Source: an uncultured Eudoraea sp.
GTDB lineage: Bacteria > Bacteroidota > Bacteroidia > Flavobacteriales > Flavobacteriaceae
Assembly: GCA_905479615.1 (NCBI GenBank)
Contig: CAJQNH010000045.1
Coordinates: 1 to 48,802 of the forward strand
DNA length: 48,802 nt
Reading direction: 5' to 3'
Shown: positions 1-9,101 of the stretch, piece by piece
Layout of the letters: the number at the start of each line of letters is the position of its first letter
How positions within the stretch are numbered: position 1 is the first letter of the stretch
Position numbers and translations under genes: made by a program
The notes under the pieces: model-generated
What the model saw: the letters and a program-made list of their open reading frames with translations, nothing else
What the model was told of the DNA's origin: nothing
Databases searched by the model: none

Positions 1-869
1 GGTCCACAAATGCCGTATTGCACTTTTTGGCAATTGCGAAAGCTGCTCAAATTGATTTTACTTTAGATGATTTTCAAAAAATAAGTGATACAACTCCTTT
101 TCTGGCGGACTTAAAACCTAGTGGAAAATATTTGATGGAAGATATTCATCGTGTGGGAGGTACTCCTGCTGTAATGAAATTTATGCTTGAAAATGGAATG
201 CTGCATGGCGACTGCTTAACCGTTACAGGTAAAACAATTGCCGAAAACTTAGCAGATTTACCAGGATTAAAACCCGGTCAGAAAGTAGTTAAGTCGCTGC
301 AAGACCCAATAAAGGAAACAGGACATTTACGCATTCTTTATGGGAATTTGGCAAAAGACGGAGCAGTAGCGAAAATAACAGGTAAAGAAGGACTTCATTT
401 TACCGGTCCGGCAAAGGTTTTTGAGGATGAGTTCAAGGCAAATGACGGAATAGGAAAAGGATTGGTGAAAAAGGGAGATGTTGTGGTAATAAGATATGAA
501 GGACCTAAAGGAGGACCTGGCATGCCGGAAATGTTGAAACCAACTGCTGCAATTATGGGTGCAGGACTTGGAAAAGAAGTTGCATTAATAACCGACGGCC
601 GTTTTTCAGGTGGAACCCATGGTTTTGTAGTGGGGCATATTTCTCCTGAGGCTCAGGATGGCGGTACGATTGCTTTGCTGGAAGATGGCGATATCATTAC
701 AATTGATGCGGAGAAAAACAGTATTTCAGTGGATTTGACCGAAAAAGAAATTAGGGAAAGACTTTCAAAATGGGTGCAACCGGCACTTAAAGTAAATAGA
801 GGGAGCTTATATAAATATGCTAAAACAGTTTCATCTGCCTCCCAGGGTTGTGTAACAGATGAATTTTAA
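1..869 (+). CDS. ilvD: Dihydroxy-acid dehydratase, 3' part (5' end outside window)
   Basis: Dehydrates 2,3-dihydroxy-isovalerate and 2,3-dihydroxy-3-methylvalerate to the 2-oxo acids that precede valine and isoleucine. The frame is open from the first bases and begins with STNAVLHFLAIA, the conserved GGSTNAVLH segment of the IlvD/Edd family, so the gene continues upstream and the TTG at position 18 is internal. About 285 C-terminal residues are present, including GPKGGPGMPEML and DGRFSGGTHGFVVGHI, which are typical of the C-terminal domain. The Fe-S cysteines expected nearer the N terminus are not all visible, apart from the late one in SQGCVTDEF near the end. It is first in the ilvD-ilvB-ilvN-ilvC order, with 57 bp before ilvB. 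Identification is secure. Confidence 0.96.
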   Translation, partial: STNAVLHFLAIAKAAQIDFTLDDFQKISDTTPFLADLKPSGKYLMEDIHRVGGTPAVMKFMLENGMLHGDCLTVTGKTIAENLADLPGLKPGQKVVKSLQDPIKETGHLRILYGNLAKDGAVAKITGKEGLHFTGPAKVFEDEFKANDGIGKGLVKKGDVVVIRYEGPKGGPGMPEMLKPTAAIMGAGLGKEVALITDGRFSGGTHGFVVGHISPEAQDGGTIALLEDGDIITIDAEKNSISVDLTEKEIRERLSKWVQPALKVNRGSLYKYAKTVSSASQGCVTDEF

Positions 870-926
870 GTTGTCATCTTTTGATGAAGAACGACCTAAA
901 AAAGTTATAGCATTTAATAAAAGATA

Positions 927-2666
927 ATGTGTATGCAAACATTAAAGGAAAAAAAAGCGAAGACGCACAACGAGAATCTGATAAGGATCAGCGGGGCTGA
1001 AGCAATTATCCATTGTCTTCTTGCAGAAGATGTGAATTTGATATATGGCTATCCAGGTGGTGCCATTATGCCTGTCTATGATGAGCTATATAAGTTTCAG
1101 GATAGACTTCACCATGTGCTTACAAGGCATGAACAAGGAGCGACTCATGCGGCACAGGGCTTTGCCCGTGTTACGGGAAAAGTGGGCGTTGCCATAGCAA
1201 CCTCAGGTCCCGGAGCAACAAACTTGGTTACGGGTCTTGCAGATGCACAGATAGATTCTACTCCAATGGTTTGTATTACAGGCCAGGTACCCCGACATCT
1301 ACTTGGATCCGATGCATTTCAGGAAACTGATATTATTGGAATATCTACCCCAGTTACGAAATGGAATTATCAGATTACAAAAGCTTCTGAAATTCCTGAA
1401 ATTATGGCTAAGGCCTTTTATATTGCAAAATCGGGTCGCCCAGGTCCTGTTTTAATTGATATTACCAAGAACGCGCAATTTGAAGAATTTGATTTTAGTT
1501 ACAGTCGATGTATAGCAGTGAGGAGTTACAAGCCTAGTCCAAAACCTGAGATTGCACAAATTGAAGCTGCGGCAGAAATAATAAACAATGCAAAAAGACC
1601 TTATATAGTCTTTGGTCATGGTGTAATTCTTGGAAAAGCAGAGGGTCAGCTCCGAACATTGGTTGAAAAAGCCGGAATCCCGGCTGCGTGGACCATTTTG
1701 GGCTTATCAGCAATGGATACGGATCATCCCTTAAATGTGGGGATGGTAGGAATGCATGGGAACTACGGCCCAAATGTGCTTACCAATGAATGTGATGTAC
1801 TTGTTGCTATTGGAATGCGCTTTGATGACAGGGTTACAGGAAATCTCGAGTCCTATGCAAAACAAGCAAAAGTAATTCACTTTGAAATTGACCCGGCAGA
1901 GATTGATAAAAATGTAAAAGCGGATGTGGCTATTTTAGGCAATGCAAAAGAATCACTCGATTTATTACTACCATTAATAAAAGAGAATAATCATGATGCC
2001 TGGCATAATAAGTTCAAAAAGTGTTATGAAGAAGAATATGAATCCGTAATTAAAAATGATCTTTATCCAACCAAAGATGGTCTAACGATGGGTGAGGTAA
2101 TAGAAGAAATAAATCTGGCTTCAGAAAATAAAGCTGTTATAGTTACCGATGTAGGTCAGCATCAAATGATTGCGTGTAGATATGCCAAGTTTAAACAGAC
2201 TAAAAGTAATATTACTTCAGGAGGTTTGGGGACTATGGGTTTTGCACTTCCGGCGGCTATTGGTGCCAAAATGGGTGCTATGGACAGGGAAGTGGTTGCT
2301 GTTATCGGAGATGGTGGTTTTCAAATGACTATTCAGGAATTGGCGACTATTTTTCAGAATAAGACAGCGGTAAAAATTGTTGTATTAAATAATGGTCACT
2401 TAGGAATGGTAAGGCAATGGCAGGAATTATTTTTTGAGGGCAGATATGCTTCAACGGTTATGACGAATCCGGATTTTGTAAAAATAGCCGAGGGATATCG
2501 TATTGAAGCAAAAAGGGTGGAAGAACGCAAAGATCTCAAGTCGGCAGTGCAGGCTATGATGGCCTCAAAAGAGCCATTCTTTCTCGAAGTGAGTGTTGAA
2601 AATGAAGATAATGTTTTCCCGATGATCCCTTCCGGTGCATCGGTTTCAGATATTCGTTTAAAATAA
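927..2666 (+). CDS. ilvB: Acetolactate synthase large (catalytic) subunit
   Basis: ThDP- and FAD-dependent enzyme that condenses two pyruvates to acetolactate (valine/leucine), or pyruvate with 2-oxobutyrate to acetohydroxybutyrate (isoleucine). The 579 residues match the usual length. The N-terminal ThDP domain has YGYPGGAIMPVYDEL and the catalytic glutamate E69 in TRHEQGATHAAQG. The C-terminal ThDP/Mg domain has GDGGFQM followed by LNNGHLGMVRQWQ, the GDG...NN motif. Two ATGs, at 927 and 933, are equally possible starts. The small subunit follows after only 6 bp, so the two are co-transcribed and translated together. Confidence 0.97.
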   Translation: MCMQTLKEKKAKTHNENLIRISGAEAIIHCLLAEDVNLIYGYPGGAIMPVYDELYKFQDRLHHVLTRHEQGATHAAQGFARVTGKVGVAIATSGPGATNLVTGLADAQIDSTPMVCITGQVPRHLLGSDAFQETDIIGISTPVTKWNYQITKASEIPEIMAKAFYIAKSGRPGPVLIDITKNAQFEEFDFSYSRCIAVRSYKPSPKPEIAQIEAAAEIINNAKRPYIVFGHGVILGKAEGQLRTLVEKAGIPAAWTILGLSAMDTDHPLNVGMVGMHGNYGPNVLTNECDVLVAIGMRFDDRVTGNLESYAKQAKVIHFEIDPAEIDKNVKADVAILGNAKESLDLLLPLIKENNHDAWHNKFKKCYEEEYESVIKNDLYPTKDGLTMGEVIEEINLASENKAVIVTDVGQHQMIACRYAKFKQTKSNITSGGLGTMGFALPAAIGAKMGAMDREVVAVIGDGGFQMTIQELATIFQNKTAVKIVVLNNGHLGMVRQWQELFFEGRYASTVMTNPDFVKIAEGYRIEAKRVEERKDLKSAVQAMMASKEPFFLEVSVENEDNVFPMIPSGASVSDIRLK

Positions 2667-2672
2667 ATTAGC

Positions 2673-3200
2673 ATGGAAAAAAAGTGGTTTACCATATCGG
2701 TCTATTCCGAAAACAATGTTGGATTGCTCAATAGGATATCTGGAATATTCTTAAAGAGACACATTAACATAGAAAGCTTAAATGTTTCAAAATCAGAAAT
2801 TGAGCATGTCTCCAAATTTACTATAGTTATCAACACTACTGAAGATTGGACGCGTAAAATAGTAGCACAGATTGAGAAACAAATTGAAGTTATAAAAGCA
2901 TTTTATCATACAGATGAGGAGACTATTTATCAGGAGTCGGCTCTATTCAAAATAGCCTCACATCTTTTATTTGATGAGCCTCAGATACAGAATATTATCT
3001 CGGGGAGTAAATCTAAAATAGTAACGGTATCAAGGGAATATTTTGTTTTAGCTAAAACAGGAAGAAGACACGAGATTGACGAAATGCATGATCAACTTGA
3101 GCCTTATGGAATAATGCAGTTTGTGCGCTCAGGGAGAATTACAGTAACTAAATCTACAATGCCCATCACTCCAATTATTAATGAATTCCATCAATCATAA
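2673..3200 (+). CDS. ilvN: Acetolactate synthase small (regulatory) subunit
   Basis: Regulatory partner of IlvB that confers valine feedback sensitivity and raises catalytic activity. The 175-residue protein starts with an ACT domain (roughly residues 5-75, FTISVYSENNVGLLNRISG) and continues with the second ACT-like domain of the IlvN/IlvH family (roughly 90-165). The length is typical of the long IlvH-type subunit. It lies 6 bp after ilvB and 33 bp before ilvC. The short AT-rich gap before ilvC contains no terminator-like hairpin, consistent with one operon. Confidence 0.95.
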   Translation: MEKKWFTISVYSENNVGLLNRISGIFLKRHINIESLNVSKSEIEHVSKFTIVINTTEDWTRKIVAQIEKQIEVIKAFYHTDEETIYQESALFKIASHLLFDEPQIQNIISGSKSKIVTVSREYFVLAKTGRRHEIDEMHDQLEPYGIMQFVRSGRITVTKSTMPITPIINEFHQS

Positions 3201-3233
3201 ACCTTATTTAATAAATAACAACAAATATTAAAC

Positions 3234-4709
3234 ATGACAAATTATTTCAATACGCTATCCTTAAGAGATCAATTATTGCAATTAGGTAAATGCCGGTTTA
3301 TGGAGTCTGCCGAATTTTCGGATGGCATTAATGCTTTAAAATCAAAAAAGATTGTAATTGTTGGTTGTGGAGCACAAGGCTTAAACCAGGGTTTAAATAT
3401 GAGGGATTCCGGATTGGATATTTCTTATACACTTCGTGAGGCTGCCATTAAGGAAAAACGCCAATCTTTTAAAAACGCCAGTGAAAATGGTTTTAATGTA
3501 GGAACCTATGAAAATATTGTGCCTGACGCAGATCTTGTCATTAATTTAACTCCGGATAAGCAGCATACCTCTGTAATAAATGCAGTAATGCCGTTAATGA
3601 AAAAAGGCGCAACATTGTCTTATTCTCACGGATTTAATATTGTAGAGGAAGGGATGCAAATAAGGAAGGACCTTACAGTTATTATGGTTGCGCCAAAATG
3701 TCCCGGATCAGAGGTTAGAGAAGAATACAAAAGAGGTTTTGGGGTACCAACTTTGATTGCCGTACATCCGAATAATGACCCGGAAGGCAAGGGATATGAA
3801 CAGGCTAAGGCTTATGCAGTCGCTACCGGAGGCAATAGAGCTGGTGTATTGGAATCTTCGTTTGTCGCTGAAGTTAAATCTGATTTAATGGGAGAACAAA
3901 CCATTCTGTGTGGTTTATTACAAACAGGATCCATTCTTTGCTTTGATAAAATGATAGAGAAGGGAGTTAATCCGGGCTATGCTTCTAAACTTATTCAATA
4001 CGGTTGGGAAACAGTAACAGAGGGTTTGAAATATGGTGGGATAACCAATATGATGGACCGCTTGTCTAATCCTGCAAAAATAAAAGCCTTTGAGTTATCA
4101 GAAGAGTTAAAAGATATTATGAGGCCATTATTCCATAAACATATGGATGATATTATGAGCGGACATTTTTCTAAGACAATGATGGAAGATTGGGCAAATG
4201 ATGATAAAAACTTGTTGACCTGGCGTGCGGAAACCGGAAAAACCGCATTTGAAAAAACTGCTGCTGGTGATGATGCCATATCTGAGCAGGAATATTATGA
4301 TAATGGATTGCTTATGGTTGCCCTGGTTAGAGCAGGGGTGGAGCTGGCTTATGAGTCTATGACTGAATCCGGAATAATAGGTGAATCGGCTTATTATGAG
4401 TCTTTACACGAAACGCCGCTTATTGCTAATACTATTGCCAGAAAGAAATTATTTGAAATGAATCGGGTAATATCTGATACTGCAGAATATGGTTGCTATT
4501 TATTTGATCATGCCTGTAAACCTTTATTAGGCGATTTTATGAAAAAAGTGGATATTGATGTTATTGGCAACCCTTATGTTCAAGGCAAGGACAATGGCGT
4601 GGATAACGCCAAGCTAATTGCAGTAAACAAAGCGCTGCGTGAGCATCCTGTTGAGATTATTGGAGCTAGGTTAAGGGAGTCTATGACTGCGATGAAACCA
4701 ATTGTTTAA
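3234..4709 (+). CDS. ilvC: Ketol-acid reductoisomerase, class II (NADPH)
   Basis: Isomerises and reduces acetolactate or acetohydroxybutyrate to the 2,3-dihydroxy acids using NADPH and Mg. The 491 residues equal the long class II enzyme of enterobacteria rather than the ~330-residue class I form. The Rossmann motif VGCGAQGLNQG is near residues 43-53. R68, R76 and S78 in LREAAIKEKRQS match the NADPH-phosphate-binding residues of E. coli IlvC, so NADPH preference is expected. Two C-terminal knotted domains follow, with the metal-binding segment EVKSDLMGEQTILCG and the duplicated HETPLIANTIARK region. It is the last canonical gene of the ilv set, 58 bp ahead of a GapN-like gene. Confidence 0.97.
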   Translation: MTNYFNTLSLRDQLLQLGKCRFMESAEFSDGINALKSKKIVIVGCGAQGLNQGLNMRDSGLDISYTLREAAIKEKRQSFKNASENGFNVGTYENIVPDADLVINLTPDKQHTSVINAVMPLMKKGATLSYSHGFNIVEEGMQIRKDLTVIMVAPKCPGSEVREEYKRGFGVPTLIAVHPNNDPEGKGYEQAKAYAVATGGNRAGVLESSFVAEVKSDLMGEQTILCGLLQTGSILCFDKMIEKGVNPGYASKLIQYGWETVTEGLKYGGITNMMDRLSNPAKIKAFELSEELKDIMRPLFHKHMDDIMSGHFSKTMMEDWANDDKNLLTWRAETGKTAFEKTAAGDDAISEQEYYDNGLLMVALVRAGVELAYESMTESGIIGESAYYESLHETPLIANTIARKKLFEMNRVISDTAEYGCYLFDHACKPLLGDFMKKVDIDVIGNPYVQGKDNGVDNAKLIAVNKALREHPVEIIGARLRESMTAMKPIV

Positions 4710-4767
4710 ATAAACGCAAGTCAGACGTATTTAAAAATTATTCTAAGTTTTTAAGACTAAAAACACT

Positions 4768-6360
4768 ATGGAAACAACCGTATCGCTAATTCCTGAGGAA
4801 TTTCGCATTAATGCGCCAATAAATCAAAAGATCTATTTGGTAAATGGGGAATTAAAAGAGTGGGATGGTGCAACGGCCCAGGTATACTCGACTATCTCAA
4901 GTACATCTGAATACGCTCCAACTTTACTTGGGACAGTACCGGACATGGGTGAAAAAGAGGCTTTGGAAGCATTAGATGCCGCTGTAAAAGCGTATGACCA
5001 GGGACAGGGTGTATGGCCAACCATGAAGGTTAGCGATCGGATAGAATGTATGGAGAAGTTTGTCCGTATTATGGAAACAAAAAGGGGTGAAGTAGTCAAA
5101 TATTTAATGTGGGAAATAGGTAAAACTTTACCAGATTCTGAAAAAGAATTCGACAGAACCATAGAATACATCTACGATACTATTGAAGATTACAAACAAT
5201 TGGATCGTGATTCAGCGAAATTTGAAAAGAATGCAGGTGTTTATGCCCATATAAGACGCGGACCCCTTGGTGTAGTATTATGTCTTGGGCCTTATAATTA
5301 TCCTTTGAATGAGACCTTCTGTTTGCTTATTCCGGCAATTATCATGGGCAATACTGCAGTTTTTAAACCTGCAAAGCAAGGAGTGCTTTTGATTGCGCCA
5401 TTAATAAAAGCTTTTAAAGAAAGTTTTCCGAAAGGGGTTGTCAATGTCTTATTCGGTCGTGGACGGGCTATTGCAGGTCCTATAATGAAGACAGGTAAAG
5501 TAGATGTCCTGGCTTTAATAGGTCATAGTTCATCGGCAAATGCATTGCAAAACCAGCATCCAAAGAGCAACCGTTTGAGACTTGTATTGGGGCTGGAAGC
5601 AAAAAACCCTGCTATTGTGCTGCATGATGCAAATATGGAGTTGGCTATAAATGAATGTCTTGCGGGCGCTTTGTCTTTTAATGGTCAGCGTTGCACGGCA
5701 CTAAAGGTGATATATGTGCATAAGGATATAGTTGCTGAGTTTACCGAAAAATTCTCAAAAAAAGTAGATGAACTTAAATTCGGCAATCCCTGGGATAAGG
5801 GAGTAGCTCTAACACCTTTGCCAGAACCGGATAAACCGGCATATATACAAGAATTAATTGATGACGCTTTGGATAAAGGAGCTAAAATTCTGAACTCAAA
5901 AGGAGGAAAGCATTCTGATAATTTTATCTGGCCTGCAGTCCTTTACCCTGTAACCAAGGATATGAAGGTGTATGAAGAAGAACAGTTTGGACCTGTGATT
6001 CCTATCCTTTCGTTTGAAGATATTCAAGAACCATTAGATGACATGGCCGAGTCTAACTACGGTCAGCAAGTAAGTTTGTTTGGTAGTGATGTCTATACCC
6101 TGGCGCCTTTAATTGATAATCTGGCGAATCTTGTATGTCGCGTAAATCTAAATAGTTCCTGTCAGCGAGGACCCGATGTTTACCCGTTTACGGGTAGAAA
6201 GGATTCCGCGGTTGCGACATTGAGTGTTCATGATGCACTACGATCGTTCTCTATAAGGACATTTGTAGCCTCAAAGGACACCGAATTAAATAATGAAATT
6301 CTCGAAAAGTTATTGGAAACCAAGTTATCCAACTTTATTAGCACAGACTATATATTATAG
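4768..6360 (+). CDS. gapN: NADP-dependent (non-phosphorylating) glyceraldehyde-3-phosphate dehydrogenase-like ALDH
   Basis: Aldehyde dehydrogenase superfamily protein of 530 residues, closest by eye to the ALDH11/GapN group, which oxidises glyceraldehyde-3-phosphate directly to 3-phosphoglycerate and makes NADPH. Seen directly: PYNYPLNE (about 175-182) with the oxyanion Asn, a cofactor segment around NTAVFKPAK, and the catalytic cysteine C309 in FNGQRCTALK. Oddity: the usual ELGGK box reads GLEAK, so the general-base Glu position is Gly275 and a Glu sits two residues later (E277). It lies only 58 bp after ilvC on the same strand and is probably co-transcribed, although a near-match TAAGTTTT lies shortly before the ATG. 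Substrate is inferred; another aldehyde cannot be excluded. Confidence 0.8.
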   Translation: METTVSLIPEEFRINAPINQKIYLVNGELKEWDGATAQVYSTISSTSEYAPTLLGTVPDMGEKEALEALDAAVKAYDQGQGVWPTMKVSDRIECMEKFVRIMETKRGEVVKYLMWEIGKTLPDSEKEFDRTIEYIYDTIEDYKQLDRDSAKFEKNAGVYAHIRRGPLGVVLCLGPYNYPLNETFCLLIPAIIMGNTAVFKPAKQGVLLIAPLIKAFKESFPKGVVNVLFGRGRAIAGPIMKTGKVDVLALIGHSSSANALQNQHPKSNRLRLVLGLEAKNPAIVLHDANMELAINECLAGALSFNGQRCTALKVIYVHKDIVAEFTEKFSKKVDELKFGNPWDKGVALTPLPEPDKPAYIQELIDDALDKGAKILNSKGGKHSDNFIWPAVLYPVTKDMKVYEEEQFGPVIPILSFEDIQEPLDDMAESNYGQQVSLFGSDVYTLAPLIDNLANLVCRVNLNSSCQRGPDVYPFTGRKDSAVATLSVHDALRSFSIRTFVASKDTELNNEILEKLLETKLSNFISTDYIL

Positions 6361-6433
6361 ATATCAATTGGATATTTATAATAATAATTGTGGAAATTTA
6401 AAAGTTGTCCTGCATATCCATATGTAGTTTTTC

Positions 6434-7489
6434 CTAAATATGGGAGGCAAGCCAATCACCAACTTCACTGGTTTTATAGGCTTTTTCACCTTCAGCCAGG
6501 TCTTCAGTAACAATTCCTTCTGAAAGGGATTCATTAACCACTTTACGAATGGCTTCAGCTTCATCAGATAAATTAAATCCATCAAATAACATAGCTGCAG
6601 ATAAAACTGTTGCCAGAGGATTAGCAATATCTTTTCCTGCTGCCTGGGGATAGGAACCATGAATTGGTTCGTATAGCGCGATGCTCTCTCCAATAGAAGC
6701 AGAAGGCATCAATCCCATAGAACCAGATATTACAGAAGCTTCATCTGTAAGAATATCGCCAAACAGGTTTTCGGTGATTAGTACATCGTATTCACTTGGC
6801 CACTGCACAAGCCGCATAGCCACCGCATCAACAAATTCATAGGATACCTCTACATCGGGATAATCTTTTTCCATAGCCTGTACGGTTTCACGCCATAAAC
6901 GCGACGTTTCCAAAACATTGGCTTTGTCTACACAACAGAGGCGCTTAGAGCGCTTTTGAGCCATTTCAAAACCTTTTTTAGCCAAACGCTGCACTTCCTT
7001 TCGGGTATAAGTACAGGTGTCGTAAGCTGTGTCTCCGTTATCTTCTCTTCCTCGTTTTCCAAAATAGATACCACCAGTAAGTTCTCTTAAAAACACCAGA
7101 TCTGTACCTTCAATACGTTCTTTTTTTAATGGCGATTTATCAATTAGAGATGGAAATGTAAAAGTGGGTCTTACATTAGCAAACAAACCCAGCTTTTGTC
7201 TCATACGCAACAAACCTTGCTCCGGGCGAACTTTTGCCGATGGATCGTTGTCATATTTTGGATGACCAATAGCACCAAATAGTACCGCATCTGAAGTTTC
7301 ACATATTTCATGTGTGTCATCAGGGTAAGGATCTCCAACAGCGTCAATCGCAGCAGCACCGGTCAATGCAGGTCTCCAGTTTATTTCATGGTTAAACTTT
7401 GTCGCAATGGCATCACAAACTTTTACCGCCTGATCTATCACTTCCGGTCCAATTCCGTCTCCGGCCAAGAGTGCTATATTTAATTTCAT
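6434..7489 (-). CDS. leuB: 3-isopropylmalate dehydrogenase
   Basis: NAD-dependent oxidative decarboxylation of 3-isopropylmalate; the same enzyme class also handles 3-methylmalate in the citramalate route to isoleucine. The 351 residues are of normal length. Diagnostic motifs are LLAGDGIGPEV at the N terminus, LRELTGGIYFGKRG, TENLFGDILTDEASVISGSMG with the metal-binding aspartates, and GSYPQAAGKDIANPLA near the C terminus. It is the last gene of the leftward leuC-leuD-synthase-leuB cluster, 51 bp after the synthase. It converges on the gapN-like gene with 73 bp between stops and no strong hairpin there. Confidence 0.96.
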   Translation of the reverse strand: MKLNIALLAGDGIGPEVIDQAVKVCDAIATKFNHEINWRPALTGAAAIDAVGDPYPDDTHEICETSDAVLFGAIGHPKYDNDPSAKVRPEQGLLRMRQKLGLFANVRPTFTFPSLIDKSPLKKERIEGTDLVFLRELTGGIYFGKRGREDNGDTAYDTCTYTRKEVQRLAKKGFEMAQKRSKRLCCVDKANVLETSRLWRETVQAMEKDYPDVEVSYEFVDAVAMRLVQWPSEYDVLITENLFGDILTDEASVISGSMGLMPSASIGESIALYEPIHGSYPQAAGKDIANPLATVLSAAMLFDGFNLSDEAEAIRKVVNESLSEGIVTEDLAEGEKAYKTSEVGDWLASHI

Positions 7490-7540
7490 ATTATTACTTG
7501 GATCTAATTAGAATAAAATTTTTGTTTTTATAAAGGTACT

Positions 7541-9058
7541 TTATATGATGTTTAACATTTTTTCAGTAGCCTTAATTGCAGAAACCGTTTGATCTGAATC
7601 CAGGCCTCGAGTAATAAAGTCATTCTCCTTATCGCGCCAGGTTATAATGGTTTCACACAAGGCATCAGAGTTACTTCCAGGAGGTATACGCACCGCATAG
7701 TCAATAAGAATAGGTAATTCCATTTTTTTGGAATGATATACTTTTCTCAAAGCATTCATAAATGCATCAAACTGACCATCTCCCTGTGCGTTTTGCTCAT
7801 AAGCTTGACCTTCGATTTCCACCGCTACAGTGGTTGAAGGCTTAAGTCCCTTTGAATGCGTAAGTACATATGATTTGACAAAAGTTTTTTGTTGATATGA
7901 CTCAGTATCCAAAACATCTGAAATAATATATGGAAGGTCTTCTTTAGTAACTTTCTCCTTTTTATCACCTAAATCAATAATGCGTTGTGTAACTTTTTTA
8001 ATTTCTTCCTCTGTTAAGGTAAGACCTAATTCCTGAAGATTTTTTTGGATATTGGCTTTTCCAGAGGTCTTGCCCAGGGCATATTTACGTTTTCTACCAA
8101 AACGTTCGGGCAATAAATCATTAAAGTATAAATTCTTTTTATTATCTCCATCTGCATGTATTCCAGCTGTTTGGGTGAATACATTGTCACCAACAATAGG
8201 TTTGTTTGCCGGAATACCAAATCCTGTAAATGTTGATACGAGTTTACTCACCTTAAAAAGGGTAGACTCTTCCACATTAATGTCGATTTCGGGCATAAAA
8301 TCATTTATCACAGCGACTACACTTGCCAATGGAGCATTTCCGGCACGTTCCCCCATGCCATTAATAGTCAAATGTAACCCGTGACAACCTGCTCTCAGGG
8401 CTTCCATAACATTGGCAACACTTAGATCGTAATCATTATGACCATGAAAATCGAAGTGCATATTCGGATAACGAGTTATTATTTGTGAGATAAAATCATA
8501 GGTTTCTCCATGTGTTAAAATACCCAGGGTATCCGGCAATAAGATTCTTTTGACAGGTTGTGTAGTAAGGAAGTCGAGATATTGAAAAACATATTCTGGG
8601 GAATTTCGCATTCCATTACTCCAATCTTCGAGATATACATTTGTGGTAATTCCCTGTTTTTCCGCCAAACTAAGTACATTGGCAATATCTGCAAAATGCT
8701 CTTCGGGTGTCTTTTTGAGTTGGTACTTAAGGTGATTCAACGATCCCTTGGTTAATAGGTTTTGTACTTTGGCTCCGGTCTCTTCCATCCATTTTAGAGA
8801 AAGACCGTTATCTACAAAAGTTAGTACCTCAATACGGTCCAAATACCCTACGCTCTTAGCCCAGTCGGCTATTTGTTCAACGGACTTAAATTCACCTTCT
8901 GAAACTCTGGCAGACGCAATTTCTATACGATCTACTTTCAGTTCATTTAAAAGAAGTTTTGCCAGGGTAAGCTTTTCTGCTGCAGTGAAGGATACGCCTG
9001 AGGTTTGTTCTCCATCCCTCAATGTTGTGTCCATTATGTCAATCTTCCTCTTATTCAT
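7541..9058 (-). CDS. 2-isopropylmalate synthase family; citramalate synthase-like
   Basis: Condenses acetyl-CoA with a 2-oxo acid. The 505-residue protein has a TIM-barrel catalytic domain (residues ~5-270: DTTLRDGEQTSGVSF, metal ligands in HGHNDYD at 205-209, NGMGERAGN) and a C-terminal LeuA-dimer/allosteric domain (~370-505). By position in a leu cluster it would be called leuA. However, residues R14, D15, L79, L102, Y142 and T177 fall exactly where I recall Leptospira CimA having its pyruvate-pocket residues (R16, D17, L81, L104, Y144, T179). Long stretches such as VYLEDWSNG and FTQTAGIHADGDNK also resemble CimA. It may therefore use pyruvate and feed isoleucine synthesis. I leave the symbol blank because leuA and cimA are both defensible. 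Confidence 0.9.
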   Translation of the reverse strand: MNKRKIDIMDTTLRDGEQTSGVSFTAAEKLTLAKLLLNELKVDRIEIASARVSEGEFKSVEQIADWAKSVGYLDRIEVLTFVDNGLSLKWMEETGAKVQNLLTKGSLNHLKYQLKKTPEEHFADIANVLSLAEKQGITTNVYLEDWSNGMRNSPEYVFQYLDFLTTQPVKRILLPDTLGILTHGETYDFISQIITRYPNMHFDFHGHNDYDLSVANVMEALRAGCHGLHLTINGMGERAGNAPLASVVAVINDFMPEIDINVEESTLFKVSKLVSTFTGFGIPANKPIVGDNVFTQTAGIHADGDNKKNLYFNDLLPERFGRKRKYALGKTSGKANIQKNLQELGLTLTEEEIKKVTQRIIDLGDKKEKVTKEDLPYIISDVLDTESYQQKTFVKSYVLTHSKGLKPSTTVAVEIEGQAYEQNAQGDGQFDAFMNALRKVYHSKKMELPILIDYAVRIPPGSNSDALCETIITWRDKENDFITRGLDSDQTVSAIKATEKMLNII

Positions 9059-9101
9059 GCTAAAGGTAAAATGGATTATGAAGTATTGGTTTGCTTAAAT
9101 G

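Noticed and set aside
6361..6433. Possible terminator between gapN-like gene and leuB (CATAT-CC-ATATG followed by T run)
   Set aside because: Stem is short and AT-only and the loop is too small; not good enough to call.
6376..6693. 105-codon leftward frame near the gapN/leuB junction
   Set aside because: Mostly overlaps leuB in another frame; the protein has no signal or domain.
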